Below are positions 23,786 through 35,820 of a DNA stretch of 64,000 nucleotides, piece after piece. The stretch lies in assembly GCA_031772625.1 (NCBI GenBank), contig CM062815.1:120885977-120949976 (forward strand), given 5' to 3'. How positions within the stretch are numbered: position 1 is the first letter of the stretch; the number at the start of each line of letters is the position of its first letter. The stretch is from Pinus tabuliformis. Its lineage: Eukaryota; Streptophyta; Pinopsida; Pinales; Pinaceae. The notes under the pieces are model-generated. The model ran no database searches, had not been told where the DNA came from, and was given only the letters and a program-made list of their open reading frames with translations. The translations under genes were made by a program, and so were the position numbers.

Positions 23786-24885
23786 GTTAAAATATGCAAC
23801 TACGATTAAATTCCATAGCTCATTCTGATGGATATAATTATTTCATTGAATTCCTCTTTCCAAGAAGACCAAAATCGACCTAAAGATCACTCAAATCATA
23901 TAATGAAAAGTGTACTTATGAAGACAATCTCACATGTGCATACTATGATAAGGTTAGCCCTAAATAAAATTGGACACCCTTAAAAGGTTATAAATACAAG
24001 TTCCCTCTACCTCATTTGGAAATCATCATGAGACACTCTTGTATCTTGGTTTTTGGCTCGCATAGGTCTGAGGCTCATCTGCGAAGGAAAAGGTTCGCTT
24101 GAAGATGAAATTGCAGGGTTCAAAGCTCACATTTTTGTTTTAGGGTTTTGTGCCTCAATCGAAGGCACAAGACAATGAGATATTGACTACAGTCACTCAC
24201 TACCAGGCTCATCCATGCAACCGAAGCATCCCAGTCACACGCACAACCCTTCATCCATATGACCGACATCTAGGGTTTTAGAATCTTAGTTGCAGACTGT
24301 AGTCACTCGCTTGTAGGATCCAGAGACCAACTGGGAGCTTCCGAGATGCACGCATGACTCCTCCTCCATGCAGCCAAGATCTGAAAGATGGAATTTCATT
24401 TGTCCAAATATTTCTCTCAATGATCGCAGTGTTTGGCATTTGACCCTAGGCAGTGACAATTCATTATAGGCTTCAGAATCAGGATTTTGAGTATAAGCAT
24501 TATTGGGTTCATTTCATGGATGTTGTAGTTTCTTTTGATGAATAGTTGTATGAATGAAGATATGGATCATTGTACTCTCTTTTGTTGAATCATTTGATGA
24601 CAATCTAATAAGAAGAATAATTTGAAAGGGTTTTCCCCATAGTGGGTTTTCCTTGGTCTCCGACCAATCCTGGTGTCTCTATGTGTGAACGATTTTCTTC
24701 TATTGTTCCTTTATGTTCTGCTACAATGATGACATGAAATTGTTATTTCTATATAATTTCATATGTTTTTGACTAATGATGTAAATTTGAATAATATTAT
24801 GATGCTATGGGGTGAATGCTATGTGCTAATGAAGAAATGTAATTATCAAAGCAAAGAACAATATAGCCCTAAGAAAAAATTAACA
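23786..24885 (+). repeat. A1 3' LTR
   Basis: Partner of the 11478-12573 LTR. It starts tgttaaaatatgcaac directly after a purine tract and ends ...aaaaaattaaca followed by the target duplication. Confidence 0.93.
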
Positions 24886-24890
24886 AAATG
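24886..24890. repeat. Target-site duplication of A1, right copy
   Basis: aaatg directly after the LTR terminus ...attaaca, matching 11473-11477. Confidence 0.9.
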
Positions 24891-25110
24891 GTCCTTATAT
24901 GCAAGTGGTATCTCCCTCACCATAGATTAATTATGTGGAAACATGTTCCATGCTCACATTTACTGATGATCTAGTAGGTGATGTAGTGCATCACTTACTG
25001 GGGAAATTGGAGTCTAGTTTATCCATTGTATCCCTTAACAAATTCTAGAGCATTGCTCTCCCATCCAATGAAAACCTCTTGGAAGCCATGGTCTCCTTGA
25101 GGTCATGAAC
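24886..25110 (+). pseudogene. Protease-region relic of element B, 3' part (continuation after A1)
   Basis: The reading interrupted at 11477 resumes here: ...QVVS, INYVET and SNENLLEAMV correspond one after another to KVVSTLPRVNYVAT and SDEDLLEAMI in the element C protein (56650-56346, minus strand). Several stops show that it is dead. The match confirms that A1 split a formerly continuous gene. The downstream order (hairpin repeats, then PPT) is also the same as in C. Confidence 0.8.
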
Positions 25111-26250
25111 AAGTTGCCAAGAGCATAGTTCCTTTTCTTGTGTCAATCTTGTTAAAAAATGAAACACGGTACTTGGAACATAGTTCCTTTTCTTGTGTCA
25201 AGCTCATTGAAAAATGAAATAAATTCCCTTGAGCATAGTTCTTTTCCTGTGTCAAGCTCATTAAAAAATGAAACAGATCCCATTCCAATTCAATTCCTTT
25301 ATTAGATCTAGTAAATTCCCAGTTGAGTCTTTCACTTGATCTTATAAACGAACCTTCATTCCATCCATTTGTTAGTAACGAGTAGTCTACTTAGGTGAAT
25401 GAAATGAATATTGGGGGGCATGTGCCTAGAATTGAGTTATTATGTTGGGGGCATGCGAACTTATCTCAAGCATATTTTTCCTTTGTTTCAAGCTTTTATA
25501 AAAGTGAAACCAGTCTCAAGCATAGTTTTCCTTTGTTCAAGCTTGTATAAAAATGAAACCAATTTCAAGCATAATTTCCTATTTTTGAAGCTTGTGTAAA
25601 AGTGAAACCATTCTCATTTTGTCCCATGTGATTGCCATTTTCATCAACTTGTTTTTTCCAACTGACCCTTGGTTTTCTCATTCCATCACCACCATCTTTT
25701 TGGCTGATTATTCGCTTTCACTTGTTTTACCCTTTCGTGAGAAAATGCTGTGATGAGTGGTATTATTTTCTAGCCTCTTGACCTTTGTATTTTTTAGCAG
25801 TTACATCATGATCGGAACCAGTTGCTACCCTTTATACCACTCGTTCCTCTAGGAGGAGTTCCCTTTCAGCTCTTTTTAGACTCCCTAAACATGAAAAGAT
25901 CTCTGAGCACCTATCTTTTCGAACTCGTTAAAGTAAATGAAAATAAGTCTACTCAGTATAATTTTAACCCTTTTCTAGATTGAGATAGACTATTTACGAA
26001 AAAGGAATACCTTAGTTGAACATGGCTAAGAGGTTCTCCTCAATATCGTTTTCTACATTTTCAGACTCAAAAGACTATTTTACAAAAAGGAACATTTAGA
26101 GTTTTCTTTTTCACCTCTTTTTCAAACTCTCTAAACGTGAAAAAGGAGTCGAGTTTCACCTTCGATGGACTCGTAAAAGCTTCAAACAACGATGGACTCA
26201 TCAAACATGATGGGGATGAACCACTCCTTCTGATGGTTCATTAAAAATAC
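25111..26250 (+). repeat. Hairpin-repeat array of element B
   Basis: Diverged copies of the same ~55-bp unit seen in element C, here in the sense orientation: gagcatagttccttttcttg, then gtgtcaagctcattaaaa (25200-25270), with arms gagc/gctc. Next come units with caagcat...gttcaagcttg (about 25480-25600) and then longer aactcg/cgagtt-type units to 26250. Fewer intact units remain than in C, in line with the age of this copy. Confidence 0.75.
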
Positions 26251-27366
26251 ATAGAGGGATTCATCAGAAGGATGAACTTACAAAACAATCATATGTTATC
26301 CTCCTCAATCTTGTTAAAAAATAAAGAGGTACTAACCAAAAATGGTTGGGGAAATTGGAAAAATAGGGTACTCTACCTATTAATGGCAGCGAGTCACTCT
26401 TGAACATGACACTCTTCCACTTCATATTTGTGGTTGTTGGGTTTGGAAATCTGCATGTTTTTTTGGTTTGTCATACCATATCAAAACCTCCACATTCAGT
26501 TTTGGTTCAATGCTACCAACCCCATTCATTGTCACTAATATGGTCAATAGAAGGCATTAAATTGATATATGGTACGATACTTCTAATCATTCATTCATGT
26601 ATGTTGTTCCTGAACCATTTCCACATCAATATCATTCTGTCTCAAATCTTGATACATGTTTTGTGTCATTTATGGGGGATACATCAAGGCTCTCCTACGA
26701 TGGGTCACTTTCTATTTACATCAACTCATTATCCAGGAAGTTTACTTAGGAACTCCCTTTGTTACCTTAGAGCTTGCATACATCAATGGCAAGATTCCTT
26801 GCTCTTGATGATAAGTTTTCATTATTGGACTTCAACTGAAATATTTTGTGTGGTGTTCGACTTCAACTCATTCATTCACACCATACAGATTATACTACAT
26901 TACCTTGAGAACCATTGACATCATCGGTGGTTTTCTCACTTCTGTTAATGACTTACATCATAAGCTATTAATTAGATGGTGTTTACCATGTTTAACTCCA
27001 ATTCATTTATTCACTTGGTTATACTCATTCATTGGACAATCTAGTGAATGAGATCAAAGACCCTAGATTTAGTTCCATCCATCTGGTCTACACTTTGAGG
27101 ATTAATACAATATTAAAAATGCATGATGGTTATGATCATACAGATAGTCATCCAAGCATGTGTCCACTCTCTATCATCAATGGAAAAACTTATTGATCAT
27201 TGTACATGTAATGTTAGCTTATGTGTTAAGCATGGGTATGCCTCCCTCAGCAAAAATATCATGATGAAAATTTGTTTTAATATATGATGATCTCGACCAA
27301 ATGTTCTTGATCCAGACTTGTCACAAGGTAAAGCACTTCAATCATCAGATATTGTTTCTGACTTTG
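26251..27366 (+). other. 3' non-coding region of element B
   Basis: It aligns piecewise with the minus strand of element C: 'catatgttatcctcctcaa' near 26287 matches C at ~53935-53915, 'cactcttgaacatgacact' near 26395 matches C at ~53820, and 'gggtatgcctccctcag' near 27233 matches C at ~53010. The 172-codon frame at 26400-26918 falls inside this shared non-coding segment, has no domain, and is not conserved as a frame in C, so I do not call it a gene. Confidence 0.7.
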
Positions 27367-27383
27367 CGCTTTTGGGAGAAATC
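27367..27383 (+). other. Element B polypurine tract
   Basis: cgcttttgggagaaatc occupies the position of the C tract (minus strand cgcactttagggggcaatc) and is followed by tgttata, the equivalent of C's LTR start tgttaca. Confidence 0.6.
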
Positions 27384-28400
27384 TGTTATAGGCCATTTTA
27401 TTGCATAGAGTCAAGGAGTTATCTTTAGTGTGAATTTTTGGAAGCTTTTACAGTCGGTTTTTCCGGTCAAATTTCTCTAAAATCCAACAGTAGTTTATTG
27501 AAATCACAAGTTTGATGGATAATCCTATGAAATCGAAGTTCCCTAGGGGTTTTCCAGGGTGTTGAATCCATATATACAATCAAAAAACTAGTTTCAATAT
27601 CACAAATCAAGATTTGACCTCAAATGTTTCCACCGGATTCCAGCACCAGTGATGAGCCTAAATATTGTAGCAAGAATGCTGCAACTCCTGGGGCTACCAG
27701 CTTTACTTATCAACACAGGGTTCATACAAACTTGGAGGTGACTGTGCTATATACACAAGTAGAAGTGAAGGTACTGCCTATTGTCACTACTCATCTGGCA
27801 AGAGACCCCAAGGGTTCCAAGCCAGAATTCTATAGGGTCAGAAGAGGCTTGATTTTGATGGAAGGAGAGCAAACCTAGTCTAGGGGAGAGCTATTCGACT
27901 CCAGAAATGAAGAAAGCAATCATGTAATGCTAATTCCCTAAGTTGCAGAAGTAAAAACATCAAAACTTAGACTAAGGGTTAAACAATGGAAACTAAACTA
28001 GGTCTCGGTTCAAGTGGAAAAACGGTCGGAGATCAAAATGGTGAAAAGAGGACGTGAAGGAGCAACAACGCATAAGAATCGTTGAATCAAGTGGGTGGAA
28101 GGCAAATGAACGGCTGAGATCGGATCACAGGAGGGTACATAGGTAGATGGGCGAACATGGTGAACTAACAGGTTGGACCGCTGGGATTATATCGTGTGGG
28201 TGGAGTCAGGAGAGGAACAGACAAGATTCATCGTTAGATGGACGACGAAGGTTAGGTCATGGGAAAAAGGAACATGCAGAAATGGTATCAGGTGAAGCGA
28301 TAGGTGTTAGATCAGGAGACAGATCAATGGTGGAAATAAGAGCGCTCAAAGGCATGTGCAGAAATGGTGGAGCGGGTTTAGAGGGCGGTAAGTAGTATAT
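27384..28400 (+). repeat. Probable 3' LTR of element B (end not defined)
   Basis: Starts tgttatagg right after the purine tract. Its sequence beyond the first bases does not resemble the C LTR, so B and C differ in LTR. The 3' end is a guess because no second copy is in the window. Frames at 27624-27878 and 28147-28395 carry no recognised domain. Confidence 0.45.
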
Positions 28401-29540
28401 CACACATCCTCAAACTTGTAAGCAGTTTTGTAGAATTTCAAGCGATTAGCCTCCCTGTCTGACATTTAGCATAAGGAAACTGCCCATATTGCGTGCCCTT
28501 AGCCGGATAACAGTCGAACAGAAATCCACGCGATATCGCATGATGGCCCTCAAATCTGCCAAGGCAGATCTACAGTGGAGATTTGACTGAGTTGGTTGGT
28601 CAGCGGCTACACAATAACCGTCAAATCTGACAAGGTAGATCGACGATGGGGATTCAAAGGGCAAAAAGTAAAATTCAAAAAGGAATTTGAGTGGTGATTG
28701 GTCATTTTTGTTGCGTGAGGCGATTTAGCAGCAAAAATCGTTTAAACATGAATTTAACAGCTTCTGCTTAGGCGTTTGATGCTGAAGTAGAATGACATGG
28801 GAATGTGAGTGAGGTCTGATGACAGAAAGAGAGTGAAGGGGCAGATGACCATTAAAGGGACAAATTAATATGCAATGAACTTAGTGACTGCATCAAACAA
28901 CAAACCCTCTGTGAAAACCAAAACCCTATGTTTTGGGGGTTGCTGTAGGGTTTCTCCCTCACATCATGGTCCCAGAGGGAGGAGGTGAGGCCGAGACACT
29001 TGTGAGAAACCTTGTGAATATTTTCTTTGTTACCAGGCTAATTGAAAGCATAAATGAAGAAAACTGGCACCCAACTAATCTGTTATGCACTACAATAATG
29101 AGACTGCAACTGTTTAGGAAAATGAACAGTAAACTGGAAGCTGCTTAAGTACATGAACAAGAAAGCCATAAATCTGTGCTGAACCATTGTAATGAAAATG
29201 CATCTATTTAACCAAATGAACAATCAAACCATGCATCTATGCTACCATCCTCCTCCCAATAAAATGATAGAAGGGGAGATTGAATACTAAATCTACTGAA
29301 AATTAAACATATTGCATCTTGAGTACATGAGTAGATTTTACAGTTTTTTTGTACAAGATGATACGAAAATAAATCATTGCTAAGATTTGAATGAGATTTA
29401 TTGCTCATTAGATCTAGGGGAGGAAAAATAATGTTGGGCACCAGATTTTAGGTTATTCTTTATTCAAAATTTTCTATAACTTCTTGTTAAAGGAGGGGAG
29501 GAACATTGATTGTTTTTTAAAACATCTAAATAGGAAGGAG
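28401..29540. other. Unassigned stretch
   Basis: No domain recognised. Two related ~70-bp segments built on 'ctcaaatctgccaaggcagatc' and 'gtcaaatctgacaaggtagatc' (about 28548 and 28621) form the only internal repeat I noticed. Confidence 0.45.
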
Positions 29541-29559
29541 AAGATGAGGAAGATTGACC

Positions 29560-30610
29560 ACCTCCTCTTCCTCTGTTCTAGCTTATGCTTCCTTATTTTC
29601 TAAAATATAGGTTTCTTCATTTTTCTCAGATATAACATCATCTTTAGTGAGTGAATTAATGTTCTCTATTTGCACTTGATTTGAAGTTGGTTGATTATAA
29701 TGGTGTGTTGGACGAGATTGGGCTTTAGAAAACTCATCATATTCTCCTGAAGATTAAAACATATCCATATATATTACTAGAGGGAGAATGTTGGTGAGAC
29801 TCTAGCCTACTAGGAGGATGAGACTTCTTAAACAATAGTTTCGTTTGCTTCCTCAAAACTTGTTTGAATGTTCCTTTCTCGTCATTATTTTGAGAAGATT
29901 ACATTGGGACAGAAAGAGGATGAGATGTAGTACTATTAGGACAAATTTTTGCAAAGTGCCCATACTCATGGAAAGAATTATATTTAAAAGGAGCTTGCTC
30001 ATAATACATGGCTTGAGGATGGCTCCAACCCTCCTAGTCAAGTTGAATCGCCTTAAAGAGTCCTTTTGAAAAACACATTTCAACACCAATTATGGCATAA
30101 GAGAAAATATTCCCCTTGGTCTCTAAACACATAATATAGTAGCTCAACTTGACTCCAATGGATTTAAAAATACCATCACCCTAGCAAATAAAGGGAATAC
30201 ATGCCAATCTAATCTAGACATGCACATAATACATTTCCATGTTGGGATTAAATTTCAAAGTCTAGTGGAACCTATGAATAAGGCCCAAACCTAAAGGCTT
30301 TTAAAAATAAATGCACAATAACCTTTTCCATAGTACAAAGTACAAACAAGATCATGTTCTATCAATTGTTAGAGATGTAATCCAAAATAACGTTATAACT
30401 AGGTAAAATTCCAATAAACTTATCAATCAACCATTTTTCCTAGAGGGTCTTAATGTCCTTTTCTGTTGAAGAAGAAAATTGCAAGTCAAGAGAAGGAATT
30501 TCATTCACCCTTTTTGCAAATATGCTTGGTTCAAGACATTTTTTATTCATTGAATCATAGAGTAGAGGGATATGACCTTTCATGACAGGATTGGAAAAAC
30601 CACCCATTGA
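29560..30610 (-). pseudogene. LINE ORF1 relic (DUF4283 and CCHC knuckle)
   Basis: L1-type plant LINE ORF1 proteins bind element RNA. On the minus strand, broken frames show in order KWLIDKFIGILPSYNV (DUF4283 core, about 30460-30410), GVEMCFSKGLFKAIQLD (about 30085-30040), then YEQAPFKYNSFHEYGHFAKICP (about 29990-29930). The last is the knuckle with its first Cys residues decayed. The same segments are readable in LINE2 ORF1 (CVEVDLEIGLPEAIKL, YEQLPFKCRHCHGYGHFARNC), which supports the call. There are several stops and frame changes. No ORF2 follows on the minus-strand downstream side within this segment. Confidence 0.75.
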
Positions 30611-30958
30611 ACAATGTTATGAACTCTTCTAATCAATTATTTTACGGAGATAGACTCTTGAACGTAAGCCACATATAATCGACTTGCATCAGCTAGGATC
30701 CAAGGAAAGAAGGATAAATAGATTTGGTGGCAATGACTGCTATATGGTCCTAATGTCAAAACACATAAAACTACCAAGACTTCCCAACTCAAACAATGAG
30801 TATTCTTTGAATCAAAATCAGCAAGGTTAAAACCTTTTTCATGAGACCAAATGTTCCTAGTTTTTGTCCATCAGAAAGAGAGGGTTCATTTCTTTTAAGT
30901 TAATAATCAAAAATAAAATCAAAGAACCCCTATGCAGCCCCAGCCTAAGAAAGATGCA
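30611..30958. other. Unassigned stretch between the ORF1 relic and element L
   Basis: No domain seen; possibly the upstream part of the same LINE. Confidence 0.4.
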
Positions 30959-32287
30959 TGTAACAACCTTCGGGGTAAATGTGCATATAAAAAAAACATA
31001 ATAGGAACATAAATACAATTAACATATCAACCATCAAAATCCATATATACCTCAGTACATTTGCACATGAAAATCAAGGGAATGAATTTTTTCATTAATA
31101 AATGCAATGAAACAATTGGAGATGGGACTACCACATTCCACCCAACCATAGATTGGCTAAGCCAAGTCTCTCTTCAGCTAATCACCCCCGTGCCATATTC
31201 CAAGCATGAATGTGGGATCTCATAGAACACATCAATCAAAACTCATCCAGGGCTTCCAGAGGCCACCCACCTTAACCCATCAAATAGTGATTCCACCTCA
31301 CGATCGGACATCACCAAAAACCATCATCATATTGGTCTCCATCCAAGCCTTCCAGGGCTTCCAGAGCATTTGTCCAACCAAGGCTTCCAGAACTAGTAAC
31401 TCAACCCATAGCTTATATAGGGCTTCCAGAGCGTTTGTCCAAACAAGGCTTCCAGGACTAGTAACTCAACCAGCCAAGGGTTTCCAAGACTAGTAACTCA
31501 ACCCAAGCTGTTACAGGGCTTCCAGAGCATTTGTTCAACGAGGGCTTCCAGGACTAGTAACTCAACCCAAGCTATGGAGAAATGAGAACCAACCAAAACA
31601 AAGCAATGAAAGTAAACCTACAATCACCATGGTTATTTAGGAAATGACAAGGCTAGGCAATCCACTGTCAATCCCAGCCATCCTCCATGCCAATGACAGA
31701 TCATAACCAAGAAACCACATGCATGCAAAAACTAGTGAAGAAATCATACATGCAACTTGGTACCTGCAAGAAAATCTGATATAGTTGTTGATGCCGATAC
31801 CTTCTTGCGCTTTCCTATTCTTCCTTTTTCTTCTTGCTCCTAGAATCCAAGTATGCCACACCCTCCAAGAGTGCTCCAAGAAAACTCTAAGTAACCATGA
31901 GTATGAGAGAGAGAGAGAGAGAATAATGAGAGAGCTCCAAAACTGAACTGACCAAGTCTTGCCCACTGATCCTCATAAGCATTTTTATGAATGAGGCCTC
32001 TATTTTCTTCATTTTCCATTATTTTCCTCCAATTTCCTCCTCACATGCAAAATGTGACCCTTCACTTCCTTTTTCTCCTACTTTCCATTATTTTCATAAA
32101 TAAATGTGCCAAAATACCTTTTTGCCTCTTTAATGCCTTAGCCATTGCCTTTGCTAATTTCCTTAGCCATAAACAACGAAATGAACACCTCCTAGGATGT
32201 CTTGCCCACCATTCAGCTTGTAATACGTGTCCCATCATCCATGGTATTTATATATTTTTACATGGAATTTTCACTAGGGTTGTTACA
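30959..32287 (-). repeat. Element L 3' LTR
   Basis: 1329 bp with tgtaacaacc...ggttgttaca ends. It contains a block of repeats at 31345-31580 built on 'gggcttccagag' and 'actagtaactcaaccc' and a GA microsatellite at about 31906-31922. The sequence before it (atgca) has no matching duplication after the right end. Confidence 0.8.
31345..31580. repeat. Minisatellite in the L LTR
   Basis: Irregular units of 50-100 bp alternating 'gggcttccagagc.tttgt' and 'ggcttccaggactagtaact'. The same array, reverse-complemented, is at 41866-42060 in the inverted LTR fragment. Confidence 0.8.
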
Positions 32288-32308
32288 GAACCCTCCCCCT
32301 CGGGGAAA
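32288..32308 (-). other. Element L polypurine tract
   Basis: The plus strand gaaccctccccctcggggaa gives a G-rich purine run on the minus strand, immediately upstream (element sense) of the LTR. Confidence 0.75.
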
Positions 32309-32639
32309 CACTGTCCTTAGTGTTCAATAACACATATATATCACTAGCTTGCTGAAAGAAGACATACTGCTCATGGAGCTTTATAACCCAGCTTGATGCA
32401 GTATTTACAATGAAAGATCTGCTCAATACATAACATCATAACGACATGACAACATACCACAGAGTGGATATTTATAACACATCTCATTACGGTATTTATG
32501 ATGATCATTCTACTTAAGAAAACTCATATGACATCATAACTTCATGATAACATAACCACATGATAACATAATAGCATTACACCCATACCACATAGTGGAG
32601 CTTTATAACATAGCTTGTTAGGATATTTACAACCATACA

Positions 32640-32930
32640 CAGGTGTACATATAACAACATCATCAAAATATATATACCAAAACATATGCCAAATCATATA
32701 CCAAACATATATCAATCATACACTAATCATTATATAGCATATATCAAAACATCATAAGGCATATATCAAAACATCATATAGCATGTATCAACCAACATAA
32801 AGCATATATCAAATCATCATAAAGCATATATCAAATATAATAAAGAATATATCAATCACCATAAATCATATACTAAACCAACATAAATCAAATACTAAAC
32901 CATCATAAAGAAACTACCAAACCACCACAA
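32640..32930. repeat. 'catcataaagcatatatcaa' repeats in L
   Basis: About ten imperfect copies of a 20-25-bp AT-rich phrase. Non-coding. Confidence 0.7.
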
Positions 32931-33399
32931 GCAACCACCAAACCACCATATCAAGCTGCTAATTCTTGTAGTTGATTTCAACTACCCAACTGGGCATGTT
33001 CATGATTCCTGTACCACGCACATAGCTTCCACCAGCTTTAAAATAAATTGAAATAACTTCAAATCATACCTCATTGGTAGCTCGTCAATACGATACATTT
33101 GCAATCATGTTTGCTTCTTGTCACAACAAGTCAAACTAGCATATTTGACCAAGTCAACATTTATAAAAATACCACATCACGTTAGCTCAAACATAACCAT
33201 CAAAATCATAAATGACATGTAACCGTCATAAATCAAAATCATAGATAATATGTAATCATAATGGGCCAGAATCATAAATCACATGCATACTAAAACCGAA
33301 ATACAGTATCGATACTTATCCTTCATCGATCCTTACTTCCACCTTGGTTCTTTCTGTAACACATTGGATTGGTTGCCACACCTGACAAACATCTAGTGC

Positions 33400-34400
33400 C
33401 TTCTCCTCAACCATGTGCACATACGCATAGTGTGCATCACACACATACGACCACATACGACATGCAACTCCATGCATCTACACCTGACACAACACATACA
33501 CCTACACCCAGTGTACAACACAGTGCATCATCTATACCTGATGTGCAATACCACACAATATATGTAACTACACAAAGCACAACACAAGGAGTACACATGC
33601 CATAATACCATGACTACATGATGCACATACATAATACCGCATGCCCATAACACAACATCGATGACATGCACACAATACCACATGTACACCAGTACCATAC
33701 GTACAACATGTACACAGTACCACTGGTACACTGCACCACCTGCACAACATGTGCACAACATCACATGTACATGGCACCACTTGCTCAACGTGTACACAAC
33801 ACCACATGTACACTACACCACTATATAATGCATACACAATACCACATGTACACAGTACCACACACACGACATGTACGCGACACCACATGTACACAACTCC
33901 ATATGCACGACATGTACATAGCACCACATGCACACAATGCCACTTGTACAATGTGTACACAACACCACATGATGACATCACTTGTACAATCATGCACACC
34001 ACACCATATGCACATAGTATCAATGTACCACATGCACACAACACCACTTGTACATAGCACTACATATCCAACACATACATAGCATCATCTGCACACAACA
34101 CTGCATATCCAACATGTGCATAGCACCATATGCACACAACACTGCATATTCATCATGCACACAGTACAATATGTACACAATACTACATATCTAACATGTA
34201 CATAGCACCATATGCACACAAGTCGCATATATGTAATGAAGACATTACAATATGTACACAACACCCCATATGCAATATTCACACAACCCTATTTGTACCT
34301 TCATGTACATAACATTGCATAAATAACATGTACACATGCTATATATACACAACACCACAAGTTCACACATCATAGATGCAAAATGTACAACATATACAAC
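33400..34400. repeat. 1-kb 'acatgtacacaacaccac' minisatellite in L
   Basis: Imperfect units of about 18 bp, often in ~33-36-bp dimers, alternating cacatgtaca and caacaccac. The plus strand is almost free of stop codons in all frames because of its A/C bias, which creates long but meaningless overlapping frames on both strands (33369-34561). No protein domain is present. Confidence 0.85.
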
Positions 34401-35184
34401 ACATGCATAACAGTAGTACGACACATCCAAAACCGTATTGTCTTTACCAAGAAACCTTGCTTCTAGTGTCTTATCCATGCTCATCCTTGCATGTCGCAGA
34501 CCACACTACTTTCACTTTGTTGATGTATCCTTCAACATTACCTTTTATAACATGGACATAGGCATAATACAAGTATAAAATATCAATTATTATCCACATG
34601 ATACTAACCTCGTATATTTGTCGTGACTATTCTTCCTAATTGATTCCTTGTAAGACGAGGAACCTCTTTAGTTTATTCTCCTGCATAAGCAATCATTCCT
34701 CCATAAGAATGATCCCTGACAACCCTGTTAGATAGTAATATAGATACATGGATACATACATACCTATATAAACGTTAGCATAAAACAATCATGATCATGT
34801 CAGACAACAACATACATACATACATGTATACATATATATAAACTTCAACATAATCATGATCATAAAATAATTACTAGATAACATAAGGTCTAGGTTAAGA
34901 GAACTTCCTTATTTATGCATAAGCATTGAGAGAAATAGTTCCCAACATATCCAAAGCATATGACACCACTGATTCATTTACTTTATCTTTTTTGGTTACA
35001 TTTCTTTTGTCTGCGCTGCTAATGTCCATTTAGCACAATGGACCCAACTAGTCCAACCAATTGTCATAGTCTTACCATCTGTTGCGCTTACTCATGCAAC
35101 ATAGATTCATCTGGGTCTTATATCATCGGTTGGGTACCACAAATCTCTCCCAATTTCCATCCACTTTCCTCTTTCCCAACCAAT

Positions 35185-35189
35185 TCCCA
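35185..35189. repeat. Target-site duplication of G, left copy
   Basis: tccca just before TGATCC; repeated at 38536-38540. Confidence 0.92.
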
Positions 35190-35808
35190 TGATCCGGATT
35201 TAAGCAGTAACGCAATAGATTACAAAGATAACCATAAATACAGAGATGCAATAACCATAAACACAGAGATGCAACGGAAATAATGCTTCATTTCATTAAT
35301 GGAAAATACTGAAATATGCTTACAACCAGAAATGGAAATAAACCAGCTAGGGCGATGGTAGCTTATCTCTGAGAAGAGATGTGGTCACTACATGCCTCTG
35401 AATTGTTCCGAACTGTGTTAAAATGAGGCTCGAAGGCCTATTTATTGTTGAGAAACAATGGAAAACCCTTCACATTCCAAAACCTAACCCTAGAAGATGA
35501 AATGCCAAATTGTGGGCCCCGTTTGGGTAAATTGGTACATCAATTTCCCGGGGTCGTAACTTTGGCATACGATCTCCGTTTGACGCGTACGATAGCTCAT
35601 TAGAAAGATCTATCCGAGTACTACCACTTTGGGAGATTCCCAAAAAAACGTCGTTTAGGGCCTCAAAACGGCTCCGGAAGTTCAGGACCCGAAAAACTGC
35701 TAAAAATAGTAAACTGTGCTACAATTTAGGAAACTGAAAAAGCTGAAAGAGACAGTTGTGGGGGTCCAAATGGGAACGGTGGGTGGCCACCAACATCCAC
35801 CTGGATCA
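35190..35808 (-). repeat. G 3' LTR
   Basis: 619 bp with tgatcc...ggatca inverted termini. It lacks the 33-bp palindromic segment found in the other LTR; the gap falls at about 35634, between tttgggag and attccc. A TATA-like caataaata lies on the minus strand at 35439-35447. Confidence 0.93.
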
Positions 35809-35820
35809 TTCCTCCCCCCT
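35809..35820 (-). other. G polypurine tract
   Basis: Minus strand aggggggaggaa, lying directly between the stop codon of the polyprotein and the 3' LTR. Confidence 0.9.

Larger units (their letters stand above)
11478..24885 (+). mobile_element. Element A1: 13.4-kb non-autonomous LTR retrotransposon
   Basis: Two direct LTRs (11478-12573 and 23786-24885) start with tgttaaaatatgcaa and end with aaaaaattaaca. A tRNA-Met-type primer site follows the left LTR and a purine tract precedes the right LTR, so the element reads on +. The 5 bp before the left LTR (11473-11477) and after the right LTR (24886-24890) are both aaatg, a perfect target duplication. Removing the later insertion A2 leaves about 5.6 kb of internal DNA with no recognisable gag, protease, integrase or RT, as in LARD-type elements. 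The LTRs are visibly diverged by point changes and small indels, so the insertion is old but younger than its host, element B. Confidence 0.93.

Noticed and set aside
26400..26918. 172-codon plus-strand frame with hydrophobic composition
   Set aside because: Lies in the non-coding 3' region of element B. The homologous part of element C is not open in the corresponding frame over the same length.
27624..28395. Two short plus-strand frames as host exons
   Set aside because: No domain, no splice-site logic that I could support, and they lie where the LTR of element B is expected.
33369..34561. Cluster of long frames on both strands (up to 159 codons)
   Set aside because: Produced by an A/C-biased minisatellite; low complexity and no recognisable domain.
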